Below, piece after piece: positions 54,008 through 62,403 of a stretch of 64,000 nt of DNA (positions are counted from its first letter, which is position 1; each line of letters begins with the position of its first letter). The position numbers were made by a program, and so were the translations under genes. The stretch comes from Amycolatopsis sp. NBC_01480 (lineage in GTDB: Bacteria > Actinomycetota > Actinomycetes > Mycobacteriales > Pseudonocardiaceae). The notes under the pieces were generated by a model that saw only the letters and a list, made by a program, of their open reading frames with translations, had not been told where the DNA came from and made no database searches. Location of the stretch: assembly GCF_036227205.1 (NCBI RefSeq), contig NZ_CP109442.1, forward strand, positions 1,178,001 to 1,242,000. Direction: 5' to 3'.

Positions 54008-54532
54008 ATGCGGGCGGACGCGGTGCGCAACCGCGAACGGATCGTCACGAGCGCCGTGCGGCTGTTCGCCGAGCGCGGTCCCGACGTGCAGATGTGCGAG
54101 ATCGCCGCGGCGGCGGGCCTGGGCGTCGGCACGCTTTACCGGCACTTCCCGGACCGTCAGGCGCTCGCGCTGGAGATCGGCGTGAGTGCGCTGCGCGAGA
54201 TGACGGAGTTCGCCGGAGCCGCGCGTGAACGCGAGGACTCGGCGTGGGACGAACTGCAGGCGATCGTCCGGCATTGTGCGACTTTGCCGCTGGCGCTGGC
54301 GAAGTCGCTTTCGGAGCTGGTGCCGGAGGAGGCCGGGCTGGCCGAGCTGGAACGCTCCGTCGACGACCTGCTGGCCGACCTCGTCGAGCGGGCCCAGAAG
54401 GAAGGCGCGCTGCGGACGGACGTCCCACCGCGCGAGGTGGTGCGACTGCTGAGCGTGGTGGTCTGCCGCCCGGGCGCGCGCGCCGACGATTACCTGACCG
54501 TCGTGATGCTCGACGGACTCCGTGCGGATTGA
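54008..54532 (+). CDS. TetR-family transcriptional regulator
   Basis: A 174-residue regulator. The N-terminal HTH ([14 protein letters not shown] ... [15 protein letters not shown]) spans residues 10-55, and the C-terminal ligand domain is short. GGAAGGGG precedes the ATG. It is divergent from the LLM oxidoreductase over a shared palindrome. It probably represses its neighbour and itself; the ligand is unknown. Confidence 0.93.
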   Translation: MRADAVRNRERIVTSAVRLFAERGPDVQMCEIAAAAGLGVGTLYRHFPDRQALALEIGVSALREMTEFAGAAREREDSAWDELQAIVRHCATLPLALAKSLSELVPEEAGLAELERSVDDLLADLVERAQKEGALRTDVPPREVVRLLSVVVCRPGARADDYLTVVMLDGLRAD

Positions 54533-54591
54533 GGACCGCAGCTGTCCTGATGGCGGATTAGCTTACGAGCACACCGTCGAAAGGAATCCCG

Positions 54592-55320
54592 ATGAGCAGC
54601 GTGGACCGCAACCAGCCGCTGGGCACCCCGACCTGGGTCGACCTCGCCGTGCCGGACCTGGAGCGGGCGCGGGAGTTCTACGGCCGCGTGTTCGGCTGGG
54701 AGTTCGACGGCGGTGACTGCCTGCTGCGCGGCCTGCCCGTCGCCGGCCTGCGGGTGGCCTCGCCGAACAGTCCCGGCTGGGACGTCCATCTGGCGACCGA
54801 GGACGTCGACGCGACCGCCGCGGCCGTCACCGCCGCCGGTGGCACGCTGCTGACCGAGCCGCACGACGTCACGGGACGGGGCCGGTCCGCGTTCGCGCTG
54901 GACCCCACCGGCGCACGGTTCGGCCTGTGGCACGGTCGCGGCTTCCCCGGCTGCCGCCTGGTGAACGAGCCGGACACCTTGGTACGCAACGACTTGCTGA
55001 CCCCAGGGGCGGCCAAGGCCCGCGACTTCTACTGCGCCGTCTTCGGCTTCACCCTCGACGGCAACCAGGACCTGCCCGGCGCCGATTTCACCTTCCTGCG
55101 CCGCCCGGACGGCCACGAGATCGGCGGCATCTTCGCCGCCCCGGACGCCACGGTTTCGTCTTGGGCCACCACCTTCGAGGTAGCCGACGCCGACGCGACA
55201 GTCGCGAAAGCCGTCGCTGCGGGCGGCACCGCCCAGCCCGCCGCGCCCACCCCGTACGGCCGCATGGCGGCGATCACCGACCCGTTCGGCACGGAGTTCA
55301 CCGCCATCACCCGGGCCTGA
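54592..55320 (+). CDS. Two-domain VOC (glyoxalase/bleomycin-resistance fold) protein
   Basis: A 242-residue protein with two vicinal-oxygen-chelate repeats, each starting with a TWVDLAVPDLERAREFYGRVFGWEF-type element (near residue 13, and with AAKARDFYCAVFGF near 140). Metal ligands are not complete by eye, so it could be a binding protein rather than an enzyme. It follows the TetR gene on the same strand with its own AAGGA site. Confidence 0.88.
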   Translation: MSSVDRNQPLGTPTWVDLAVPDLERAREFYGRVFGWEFDGGDCLLRGLPVAGLRVASPNSPGWDVHLATEDVDATAAAVTAAGGTLLTEPHDVTGRGRSAFALDPTGARFGLWHGRGFPGCRLVNEPDTLVRNDLLTPGAAKARDFYCAVFGFTLDGNQDLPGADFTFLRRPDGHEIGGIFAAPDATVSSWATTFEVADADATVAKAVAAGGTAQPAAPTPYGRMAAITDPFGTEFTAITRA

Positions 55321-55426
55321 GCCCCGCTTGCCCGGCCCAGCTGTCTGTCCCACCGTCCACAGTGCATGCCCCTGGCCCTGGCTTTACCTCATTGCGGCCC
55401 GCGCGAAAGGTGGCTAGACAGATGAG

Positions 55427-55921
55427 GTGGACCTAGAAGAGCTGACCGGCCTCCCCGACACCCGCCTGCAGGCCGCGACCGAGGCGGACGCGCCGGAACT
55501 GCTGGTGCTGCAGCGCTGCTGCTGGCTGCAAGAAGCGCTGCTGAACAACACCCTGGAAATCCCCGCCCTGCACGAAAGCCTCGACGACGTCCGCGAAGGG
55601 ACGAGGACGTGGCGCGTCTGGACCGTCCGGCAAGGCCCCCGCCTGATCGGCGCAGTCCGCGGCAAAATCGACGGCGAAGACTGGGAAGTAGGCCGCCTGA
55701 TGGTCGCCCCGGACCTCGCCGGCCGTGGCCTGGGCCGTTTCCTGCTCGCCCACGTGGAACACCAGGCCCCCGCCGAGCTACGGCGGTTCACCCTGTTCAC
55801 CGGCGCCAAGAGCACCCGCAACATCTCGATGTACGAGCGGGCGGGCTACCGCCTCGTCGACCAGCCCGGACCGGTGGAGGGGCATATCGCGCATGCTGTG
55901 TTCCTGGTGAAACAGCGCTGA
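55427..55921 (+). CDS. GNAT-family N-acetyltransferase
   Basis: A 164-residue single-domain GNAT protein. GRLMVAPDLAGRGLGRFLL is the acetyl-CoA-binding motif A near residue 88, and STRNISMYERAGYR the C-terminal motif B. The GTG start at 55427 is the only in-frame choice that keeps the first strand. The substrate is unknown. It ends one base before the convergent hypothetical gene. Confidence 0.88.
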   Translation: MDLEELTGLPDTRLQAATEADAPELLVLQRCCWLQEALLNNTLEIPALHESLDDVREGTRTWRVWTVRQGPRLIGAVRGKIDGEDWEVGRLMVAPDLAGRGLGRFLLAHVEHQAPAELRRFTLFTGAKSTRNISMYERAGYRLVDQPGPVEGHIAHAVFLVKQR

Positions 55922-55922
55922 C

Positions 55923-56342
55923 TCACCCCGTGTGCAGGTGGGCGGCCAGCCGGCTGCGCAGCCCGCCCACGTCGCCGAGGGGGATGGCGAAGGAGTGGAC
56001 CGGCCGGTAGCCCGCGGTGTTGTTCCAGCGGCCGCAGGGGCCGACGACGTAGAGGAAGCCGTCGGCCGGGTCGGTGTGGGGGACGGACCAGATCTGCTCA
56101 CTGCCACGGCCCGCGCCGGAGCGGCGGGCGCGCCAGAACTGCGGCGTCGCCATCACTGTGCCGAGGGCGGTGACAAGGCCGGGCACGTCCGTTTCGGGCA
56201 GGCCGAGGCCGCGGCCCGGCCACACGCGGGGCAGGGCGTCGGCGGGGGCGCCGGGCAGCGACGGGCACGCGAAGGCCACCTCGGCGTCCCCGACCTCGGG
56301 CGCCCAGTGCCGCAGAGGCCCGGTCGCCGTGCTCGGCCGCAT
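55923..56342 (-). CDS. Hypothetical protein
   Basis: A 139-residue protein that I do not recognise. It has no signal peptide or membrane segment. Tryptophan- and proline-rich stretches (PRVWPGRGLGLP, GTVMATPQFW, SEQIWSVPHTDP) suggest a compact soluble fold. Codon bias fits a real gene, and it is tightly convergent with the GNAT gene. Confidence 0.6.
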   Translation of the reverse strand: MRPSTATGPLRHWAPEVGDAEVAFACPSLPGAPADALPRVWPGRGLGLPETDVPGLVTALGTVMATPQFWRARRSGAGRGSEQIWSVPHTDPADGFLYVVGPCGRWNNTAGYRPVHSFAIPLGDVGGLRSRLAAHLHTG

Positions 56343-56647
56343 GATTCACTCCCTTCCGCGAAAGTGCGGCGAGTGAACCACGAAGCAGCCAAACCCGACT
56401 GGGCGATCACGGGTTGGTTCTTCAATGCCAGAGCGGATTTCCACGACCCACCCCCGGCCCGGCAGCCGACGGACCCACCCGGCGGGGTGAACGGTGTCAC
56501 CCACCGCCGCCGACCGGCGCGAAGGCAACCCACCCGGGACAACGATGTCACCCTCAGCGCCGCCAGCCCGAGCGAAGGCCGCTCCGCTCGAGACAACCGC
56601 CGCCCACGACTCCGCTCGCCCAGAACGACCGCCACCCGAAATCCCGC
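56343..56647. other. 305-base intergenic stretch, no gene seen
   Basis: It is C-rich on the plus strand. It contains the small inverted repeat GGGTGA-N6-TCACCC near 56487-56504 and a related GATGTCACCC copy near 56548. I see no RNA gene or convincing frame. The bases nearest 56342 probably hold the promoter of the hypothetical gene. Confidence 0.5.
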
Positions 56648-57622
56648 TCAACCAACCGGAATCTCCCCCTTGTGCTCCACCAACCAGTCCTCCAGCGACT
56701 TCAACCGCGGATTGATCTCCCGAACCCGCTCAAGGTCACGCGCCGCAATGAACGAGTCCGAAGCATCGGCGTAAAACTGGTACATATTCGCCACCTCCTC
56801 CGCCCCCGGGAACCCCGCCGCCCGCACCTGCGCGTGGCTCAGCGGACGGTAAACCACCTTCTCCCCCAACACCCCCGTGAACAGTTCCGCCAACTCGTCA
56901 CCCGTGTAGTGCGCGCCGGCCAGACCCACAGTGCGCCCGACATACCGGCTGCCCGCCAGAAAAATGCCATACGCAGTGCGCCCGATGTCCTCCGACGCCA
57001 CCAGCGCCATCACCTTGTCGTCCATCGGGTTCGTCAGGACGAGCTGACCGTCGGCGTCGCGGCTCGGGCCCTGGCCGGCCAGGAACGATTCGTAGTAGAA
57101 CGTCGTCTCGAGGAAGGTGGTCGGCACGCCGGCGTCGGTGAAGAACGCGTTCGCCTCGCCCTTCGCGTCGAAGTGCGGCACCTTGTAGACGTCCAGCAGG
57201 TCCGGCAACTCGCTGCCCAGGTGCGCGAAATGCGGCCGGGTGTCCTCCAACGTGGACCAGACGGCGTGCTTGAGGCCCGCGTCCTTCGCCGCGCGCGCCG
57301 CGGTCGCGGCCTGGTCCAGTTCCATCTGCGCCCGCGTGCGCGCCGCCTCCTCTTCCGGGGTGCGCTGCACCCAGAAGTTGGTGACGACAAACGCCCCGTA
57401 CGCGCCGTCGAAAGCGCGCCGGACGGAGTCGTACACGTCGAGGTTCGCTTCGACGACTTCAGCGCCGCGCGCGGACAGTTCCTTCGCCGCCGGCGAGTCC
57501 GCGTTGCGGGTCACCGCGCGCAAGGCGAACGGCCCCTGCGCGTCGTCGAGGATCGCGCGCGCCAGACCACCGCCCTGCGAACCGGTCGCTCCCACTACAG
57601 CGATGATCTTCTTGTCGGTCAT
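56648..57622 (-). CDS. NmrA-like SDR family protein
   Basis: A 324-residue atypical short-chain dehydrogenase/NmrA-like protein. The Rossmann motif GATGSQGGGLARA is at residues 11-23, followed by AFVVTNFW near 80 and the substrate-domain segment TFLETTFYYESFL near 170. The usual catalytic Tyr-x-x-x-Lys is not evident, as in NmrA redox sensors. ATG 57622 overlaps the LLM gene stop as ATGA, so the two form an operon, divergent from an MmyB-type regulator. Confidence 0.9.
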   Translation of the reverse strand: MTDKKIIAVVGATGSQGGGLARAILDDAQGPFALRAVTRNADSPAAKELSARGAEVVEANLDVYDSVRRAFDGAYGAFVVTNFWVQRTPEEEAARTRAQMELDQAATAARAAKDAGLKHAVWSTLEDTRPHFAHLGSELPDLLDVYKVPHFDAKGEANAFFTDAGVPTTFLETTFYYESFLAGQGPSRDADGQLVLTNPMDDKVMALVASEDIGRTAYGIFLAGSRYVGRTVGLAGAHYTGDELAELFTGVLGEKVVYRPLSHAQVRAAGFPGAEEVANMYQFYADASDSFIAARDLERVREINPRLKSLEDWLVEHKGEIPVG

Positions 57623-58710
57623 GACTTGCTGCCTTCCTTCTCTTCGATGTTCTCTGCCACGAGTTCGCGCACGAGCGGCGCGACCCGGGTCCCGTAAAGC
57701 TCGATGTTGCGAAGCACCGCACCGCGCGGCACCCCGCCAAGCCCGTACTTGAGGTCGAAGCGCGAAGCCCCGAGGGTCTTGAGCGTCGCCGCGATCTTGC
57801 GGGCGACGGTTTCCGGTGAGCCGACGTACCAGGAGCCGTGCTCGGAAACCTCCTGTCCGAAGGTCTCGCGGGTCGGCGCGCGGAAGCCGCGCTGGCGCGA
57901 GACCCGCGTGAGCACCTCGACGTAGTGCGGGTACAGCTCCTCCCGCGCGGCCTCGTCGGTGTCGGCGACGTGGCCCGGCGAGTGGATGCCGATCGCGCGC
58001 TGCGGTTTGTCCAGCCGCCGCTGCACCTCACGGAACAGCTCGGCGAACGGCCGGAACCGCGAGGACGGCCCGCCGATGATGGCGAGCATCAGCGACATCC
58101 CGTACTTCGCCGTCCGCAGCACCGACTCCGGGCTGCCGCCCACCCCGATCCACGCCGGGATCGGCCCGGCCTCGGTGCGCGGCACGACCTCCTGCCCGGT
58201 GAGCGCCGGGCGCATCCGGCCCGACCAGGTCACCGGCTTCTCTTCGAGCAGCCGCGAAAACAGGTCGACCTTCTCCTCGAACAGCTCGTCGTAATCCGCC
58301 AGGTCGTAGCCGAACAGCGGGAACGACTCGGTGCTGGAGCCGCGGCCGAGGATCACCTCCGCGCGGCCGTGGGAGAGCGCGTCGAGCGTCGAGTAGCGCT
58401 GGAACACCCGCACCGGGTCGTCGGAGCTGAGCACGGTGACCGCGGAGCCGAGCCGGATCCGCGACGTCTTCGCCGCGATCGCCGCCAGCACCACGTCCGG
58501 CGCCGAGAGCGGCATGTCGACGGTGTGGTGCTCACCGATGCCGAAGAAGTCCAGCCCCACCTGATCCGCGAGCACGCCGTGCTCGACCAGCCCGCGGATC
58601 GTCTCGGCGTGGCTCACCGGGGCGCCGTGGTCGTCGGCGAGGACGTCGCCGAAAGTGTCCAAACCCAGGGTGATCCCGGTGGCCGGGGCACCCGTCGAAT
58701 ACTTCGTCAT
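57619..58710 (-). CDS. LLM-class flavin/F420-dependent oxidoreductase (second)
   Basis: A 363-residue luciferase-like monooxygenase. GLDFFGIGEHHTVDMP is near residue 50, RIRLGSAVTVLSSDDPVR near 85, and GRGSSTESFPLFG near 120. ATG 58710 is used because the upstream extension lacks a ribosome site and family similarity. It is operonic with the NmrA-like gene. It may act in redox detoxification; the substrate is unknown. Confidence 0.9.
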   Translation of the reverse strand: MTKYSTGAPATGITLGLDTFGDVLADDHGAPVSHAETIRGLVEHGVLADQVGLDFFGIGEHHTVDMPLSAPDVVLAAIAAKTSRIRLGSAVTVLSSDDPVRVFQRYSTLDALSHGRAEVILGRGSSTESFPLFGYDLADYDELFEEKVDLFSRLLEEKPVTWSGRMRPALTGQEVVPRTEAGPIPAWIGVGGSPESVLRTAKYGMSLMLAIIGGPSSRFRPFAELFREVQRRLDKPQRAIGIHSPGHVADTDEAAREELYPHYVEVLTRVSRQRGFRAPTRETFGQEVSEHGSWYVGSPETVARKIAATLKTLGASRFDLKYGLGGVPRGAVLRNIELYGTRVAPLVRELVAENIEEKEGSKS

Positions 58711-58811
58711 GCCATGAGGTTGAACCCTCACGTACCTCCCGCGCCTCACCACACGGTGGGTACCCACGGCAGGGGACGGCAGGGCCGACAGCCCAGGATG
58801 AGGATGGGGAT

Positions 58812-59639
58812 ATGAGCGAGCAGCGGTACACCGAACTCGGGGATTTCCTGCGCTCCCGCCGGGCGGCGCTGTCCCCCGCGGAGTCCGGCGTCCCGACGTA
58901 CGGCACCCCGCGGCGGGTGCCCGGGCTGCGCCGCGAGGAGGTCGCGCAGCTCGCCGGCGTGAGCGTGAACTACTACACCCGCCTCGAACAGGGCGAGAGC
59001 CACCAGATGTCCGACTCGGTGATGGAGGCGATCGCGAACGCGCTGCGCCTCGACGAGAGCGAACGGCTGCACCTGCTGCGCCTGGCCTGGCCCGCGCAAG
59101 TCGCCCGTCGTGAAATCGGGCCGGAAACGGTGCGCCCCGCGGTGCACGCGCTCGCCGAGAGCACCACCGGACAGGCCGCGATCATCGTCGGCCGCCGCGC
59201 GGACCTGCTCGGCGGCAACCGGCTCGGGTTCGCCCTGCTGGGCGTCGACCCCGGCGGGCGGCCCAACATGACCAAGCGGATGTTCCTCGAACCGTCGATG
59301 CGCGACCTGCTGGTGGACTGGGAGAGCCAGGCCCGCGCCACCGTCGCGTACCTGCGGATGGCCTCGGGCGACCAGCCGGACGACGCGCTGCTGGCCGAGC
59401 TGGTCGGGGAGCTGAGCATCAAAAGCCCGGAGTTCGCGCGGATCTGGGCCACCCACCCGGTGGCCGAATGCCTGCACTCGGTGCGCGAGTACGACCATCC
59501 GCTGGTCGGACGGCTCACCCTGAACGAGGAGAGCCTGCGTCTGCCCGACGACCCCGGCCAGCGCCTGATCTTCAGCGGCGCCGAGCCCGGCTCGCCCTCG
59601 GCGGAACGGCTGGCGCTGCTGGGCTCGCTGGTCTCCTAA
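58812..59639 (+). CDS. XRE-type regulator with MmyB-like ligand domain
   Basis: A 275-residue regulator. The N-terminal HTH has the family hallmark VPGLRREEVAQLAGVS near residues 35-50 and YYTRLEQGESHQMSDSV. The C-terminal half resembles the MmyB PAS-like ligand domain, with GRRADLLGGNRLGFALLG near 131. GGGGAT precedes the ATG. Such genes typically lie divergent from the oxidoreductase genes they control, as here with the LLM-NmrA operon. The last 4 bases overlap the Lrp gene tail to tail. Confidence 0.93.
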   Translation: MSEQRYTELGDFLRSRRAALSPAESGVPTYGTPRRVPGLRREEVAQLAGVSVNYYTRLEQGESHQMSDSVMEAIANALRLDESERLHLLRLAWPAQVARREIGPETVRPAVHALAESTTGQAAIIVGRRADLLGGNRLGFALLGVDPGGRPNMTKRMFLEPSMRDLLVDWESQARATVAYLRMASGDQPDDALLAELVGELSIKSPEFARIWATHPVAECLHSVREYDHPLVGRLTLNEESLRLPDDPGQRLIFSGAEPGSPSAERLALLGSLVS

Positions 59640-60130
59640 AGCTCGTCGAACACCAGCACGGTGTGGGTCGAGAGCACGTCCGGCATCGACTGGAGCCGTT
59701 CGAAGACCAGGTCGCGCAGGCTGTCCGCGTCGCGGGTGCGGACGAACAGGATCAGGTCGTTGTCCCCCGAGACGAGGCCGCCGTGCTCGATCTCGGCGAT
59801 CTGCTTGAGCGCCGTGCGGACGGTGCGCCAGGAGTTCTGCGTGACCTTGAGGTAGACGTACGCGGACAGGCCCTGCCCCATCCGGCGCGGGTCGGTGACC
59901 GCGGCGTACCCGGTGATCACGCCTTCGCGGTGCAGCCGTTCCACCCGCGTGTAGCAGCCCGCGCGCGAAATGTGTGCGCGTTCGGCCAGCGCGCGCATCG
60001 ACGCCCGGCCGTCGGCCTTCAGCTCGGCGATCAGCTTCAGGTCGACCTCGTCAAGCTTTGAGTCGGCTCCGCCGAGAGCCGCCGCCATTCGTCCATCCGA
60101 CTCGGGCATCCGCGCCTCTCCCGACACCAT
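59636..60130 (-). CDS. Lrp/AsnC-family regulator (BkdR-like)
   Basis: A 164-residue Lrp-family protein. The winged HTH (VDLKLIAELKADGRASMRALAERA) is near 30-53, and an RAM/AsnC ligand domain follows. It is divergent from the E1alpha gene of a 2-oxoacid dehydrogenase, the classic BkdR arrangement, so it probably senses a branched-chain amino acid or its oxoacid. Starts at 60130, 60109 or 60088 are all possible. Confidence 0.92.
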   Translation of the reverse strand: MVSGEARMPESDGRMAAALGGADSKLDEVDLKLIAELKADGRASMRALAERAHISRAGCYTRVERLHREGVITGYAAVTDPRRMGQGLSAYVYLKVTQNSWRTVRTALKQIAEIEHGGLVSGDNDLILFVRTRDADSLRDLVFERLQSMPDVLSTHTVLVFDEL

Positions 60131-60211
60131 TCGTCCAGCCCAGATCAGGTCAACGAGCCATTATTCCACACTTGATCGGGATCTCTGGATACCTGATCGC
60201 CCGAGGGTGAG

Positions 60212-60241
60212 GATTCGACTTAACCGTCTTCACGTCGAATC
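60212..60241. promoter_or_regulatory. Inverted repeat in bkd promoter/leader
   Basis: GATTCGAC (60212-60219) and GTCGAATC (60234-60241) are perfect inverted copies around 14 bases, ending 18 bases before the E1alpha start. It is a candidate site for the divergent Lrp-type regulator or an RNA hairpin in the leader. Confidence 0.5.
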
Positions 60242-60259
60242 GTCGGATCGGAGCTGCCG

Positions 60260-61363
60260 GTGACTACCACGGAACGTGCCGCCGCCTCGCACCTGCTGCC
60301 CAGCGCGGAACCGCTCGGGCTCATCGCCGCCGACGGCGGCCCGGTGCCCGATCCCGCGCTGGAGCTGCCGGACGGCGAGGTGCTGCTGCGGCTGTACCAG
60401 GGCATGGTCGCGGGCCGCCGCTTCGACACGCAGGCCACGGCGCTGACGAAGCAGGGCCGGCTGGCCGTCTACCCGTCCGCGCGCGGGCAGGAGGCCGCCG
60501 AGATCGGCGGGATTCTCGCGCTGCGCCCGCAGGACTGGCTTTTCCCCACTTATCGCGACTCGATGGCCGTGGTCGCCCGCGGCGTCGACCCCGTCGAGGT
60601 GCTGACGCTGCTGCGCGGCGACTGGCACTGCGGCTACGACCCGTACCACGCGAACGTCGCGCCGCAGTGCACGCCGCTGGCCACGAACACCCTGCACGCG
60701 GTCGGCTTCGCGCACGCCGCGCGGATCAAGGGCGAGGACTCCGTGTCGCTCGTCCTGCTCGGCGACGGCGCGACCAGCGAGGGCGACACCCACGAGGCAC
60801 TGAACTTCGCCGCCGTCTGGCAGGCGCCGGTGGTCTTCCTGGTGCAGAACAACGGGTACGCCATCAGCGTCCCGCTCGCGAAGCAGACCGCGGCGCCGTC
60901 CTTGGCGCACAAGGGAATCGGTTACGGAATGCCGTCGGTGCTGGTGGACGGGAACGACGCCGCCGCCGTGCACGCGGTGGTGGAGCAGGCCGTCGCCCGC
61001 GCGGCCGCCGGCGAAGGCCCGACGCTGATCGAAGCCGTCACCTATCGCGTGGAATCGCACACCAACGCCGACGACGCCACCCGCTACCGCGACCGCGCCG
61101 AGGTCGAGCAGTGGCTGGCCCGCGACCCGATCGCCCGGCTGAAGCAGTACCTGACCGACCGCGGACTGCTCGATGACGCCCGTCAGCAGCAGATCGACGC
61201 CCGCGCCGAGGCCGAGGCGGCCACGCTGCGCGAGCGGATGAACGTCGACACCGAACTCGACCCGGCGGAGCTGTTCCGCCACGTCTACGCCGAGCCGACC
61301 GCGGCCCTGCGGCAGCAGGCCGCCGAGCTGACCGCCGAACTCACCACCGGGGACCAGGCATGA
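60260..61363 (+). CDS. Branched-chain 2-oxoacid dehydrogenase E1 alpha subunit
   Basis: A 367-residue thiamine-diphosphate enzyme subunit. The ThDP motif is GDGATSEGDTHEALNFAAVW...NN near residues 170-200, and the phosphorylation-loop region YRVESHTNADDATRYR is near 265. E1 decarboxylates branched 2-oxoacids and passes the acyl group to E2. The GTG start at 60260 has GGAG 6 bases away. It overlaps E1beta as ATGA. A role in supplying branched acyl-CoA primers is general; a link to the macrolactam is not indicated. Pyruvate dehydrogenase E1 is the alternative. Confidence 0.92.
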   Translation: MTTTERAAASHLLPSAEPLGLIAADGGPVPDPALELPDGEVLLRLYQGMVAGRRFDTQATALTKQGRLAVYPSARGQEAAEIGGILALRPQDWLFPTYRDSMAVVARGVDPVEVLTLLRGDWHCGYDPYHANVAPQCTPLATNTLHAVGFAHAARIKGEDSVSLVLLGDGATSEGDTHEALNFAAVWQAPVVFLVQNNGYAISVPLAKQTAAPSLAHKGIGYGMPSVLVDGNDAAAVHAVVEQAVARAAAGEGPTLIEAVTYRVESHTNADDATRYRDRAEVEQWLARDPIARLKQYLTDRGLLDDARQQQIDARAEAEAATLRERMNVDTELDPAELFRHVYAEPTAALRQQAAELTAELTTGDQA

Positions 61364-62403
61364 CCGCGATCGCCGAACCGGTGTCCACTGCGCCAGATCT
61401 GGACACCCTGACCATGGCGGGCGCGCTCAACCGCGCGCTGGCCGACGCGCTGACCGAGGACGAGCGAGTACTCGTGTTCGGCGAGGACGTCGGCACGCTC
61501 GGCGGTGTCTTCCGCGTCACCGACGGGCTCGCCGCCCGCTTCGGCGAGGCCCGCGTGTTCGACACGCCGCTGGCCGAGGCCGGCATCGTCGGCACGGCCA
61601 TCGGCATGGCCATGAACGGCCTGCGCCCGGTCGTGGAGATGCAGTTCGACGCCTTCGCGTACCCGGCGTTCGAGCAGATCACCAGCCACCTGGCGAAGCT
61701 GCGCAACCGCACGCACGGCCGGGTCGAGCTGCCCATCGTGATCCGGATCCCGTACGGCGGCGGCATCGGCGGCGTCGAGCACCACTGCGACTCCTCCGAG
61801 GTCTACTACACCCACACGGCCGGCCTGCGAGTGGTCACGCCGTCCTCGCCCGCCGACGCGTATGCCTTGCTGCGCCAGGCGATCGACTGCCCGGACCCGG
61901 TGATCTTCCTCGAGCCGAAGCGCCGGTACTGGGAGAAGGAGACCGCGCGGCTCGACCACCACGGCTCGACGCTGGACCGCGCCGTCGTGCGCCGGCCGGG
62001 CACCGACCTCACGCTGATCTCCTACGGCGGCGCGCTCGGCACCACGCTGGAAGCCGCCGAGGCCGCCCAGGAAGAGGGCTACAGCGCCGAAGTGATCGAC
62101 CTGCGCAGCCTCTCGCCGTTCGACCTCGACACCGTCGCCGCGTCCGTGCGCCGCACCGGCCGCGCGGTCGTGGTGCACGAGGCGAGCCGGTTCTGCGGTT
62201 ACGGCGCGGAGGTCGCGGCGCAGCTGTCGGAGACCTGCTTCCACTATCTGGAGGCGCCGGTGCTACGCGTCGCGGGCTTCGACATTCCTTATCCCGCACC
62301 GAATCTGGAGCAGCACCACCTGCCGGGGATCGACCGGATCCTGGACGCGATCGAGCGGCTGCAGTGGGACGACAGCGCCGCGGCGGCCGGCGGGGGTGCG
62401 TGA
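61360..62403 (+). CDS. Branched-chain 2-oxoacid dehydrogenase E1 beta subunit
   Basis: A 347-residue transketolase-like subunit: FGEDVGTLGGVFRVTDGL near residue 40, DTPLAEAGIVGTAIG near 68 and a C-terminal VVHEASRFCGYGAEV near 267. It pairs with the alpha subunit encoded just upstream. ATGA and TGATG overlaps with its neighbours chain the three genes translationally. Confidence 0.94.
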   Translation: MTAIAEPVSTAPDLDTLTMAGALNRALADALTEDERVLVFGEDVGTLGGVFRVTDGLAARFGEARVFDTPLAEAGIVGTAIGMAMNGLRPVVEMQFDAFAYPAFEQITSHLAKLRNRTHGRVELPIVIRIPYGGGIGGVEHHCDSSEVYYTHTAGLRVVTPSSPADAYALLRQAIDCPDPVIFLEPKRRYWEKETARLDHHGSTLDRAVVRRPGTDLTLISYGGALGTTLEAAEAAQEEGYSAEVIDLRSLSPFDLDTVAASVRRTGRAVVVHEASRFCGYGAEVAAQLSETCFHYLEAPVLRVAGFDIPYPAPNLEQHHLPGIDRILDAIERLQWDDSAAAAGGGA

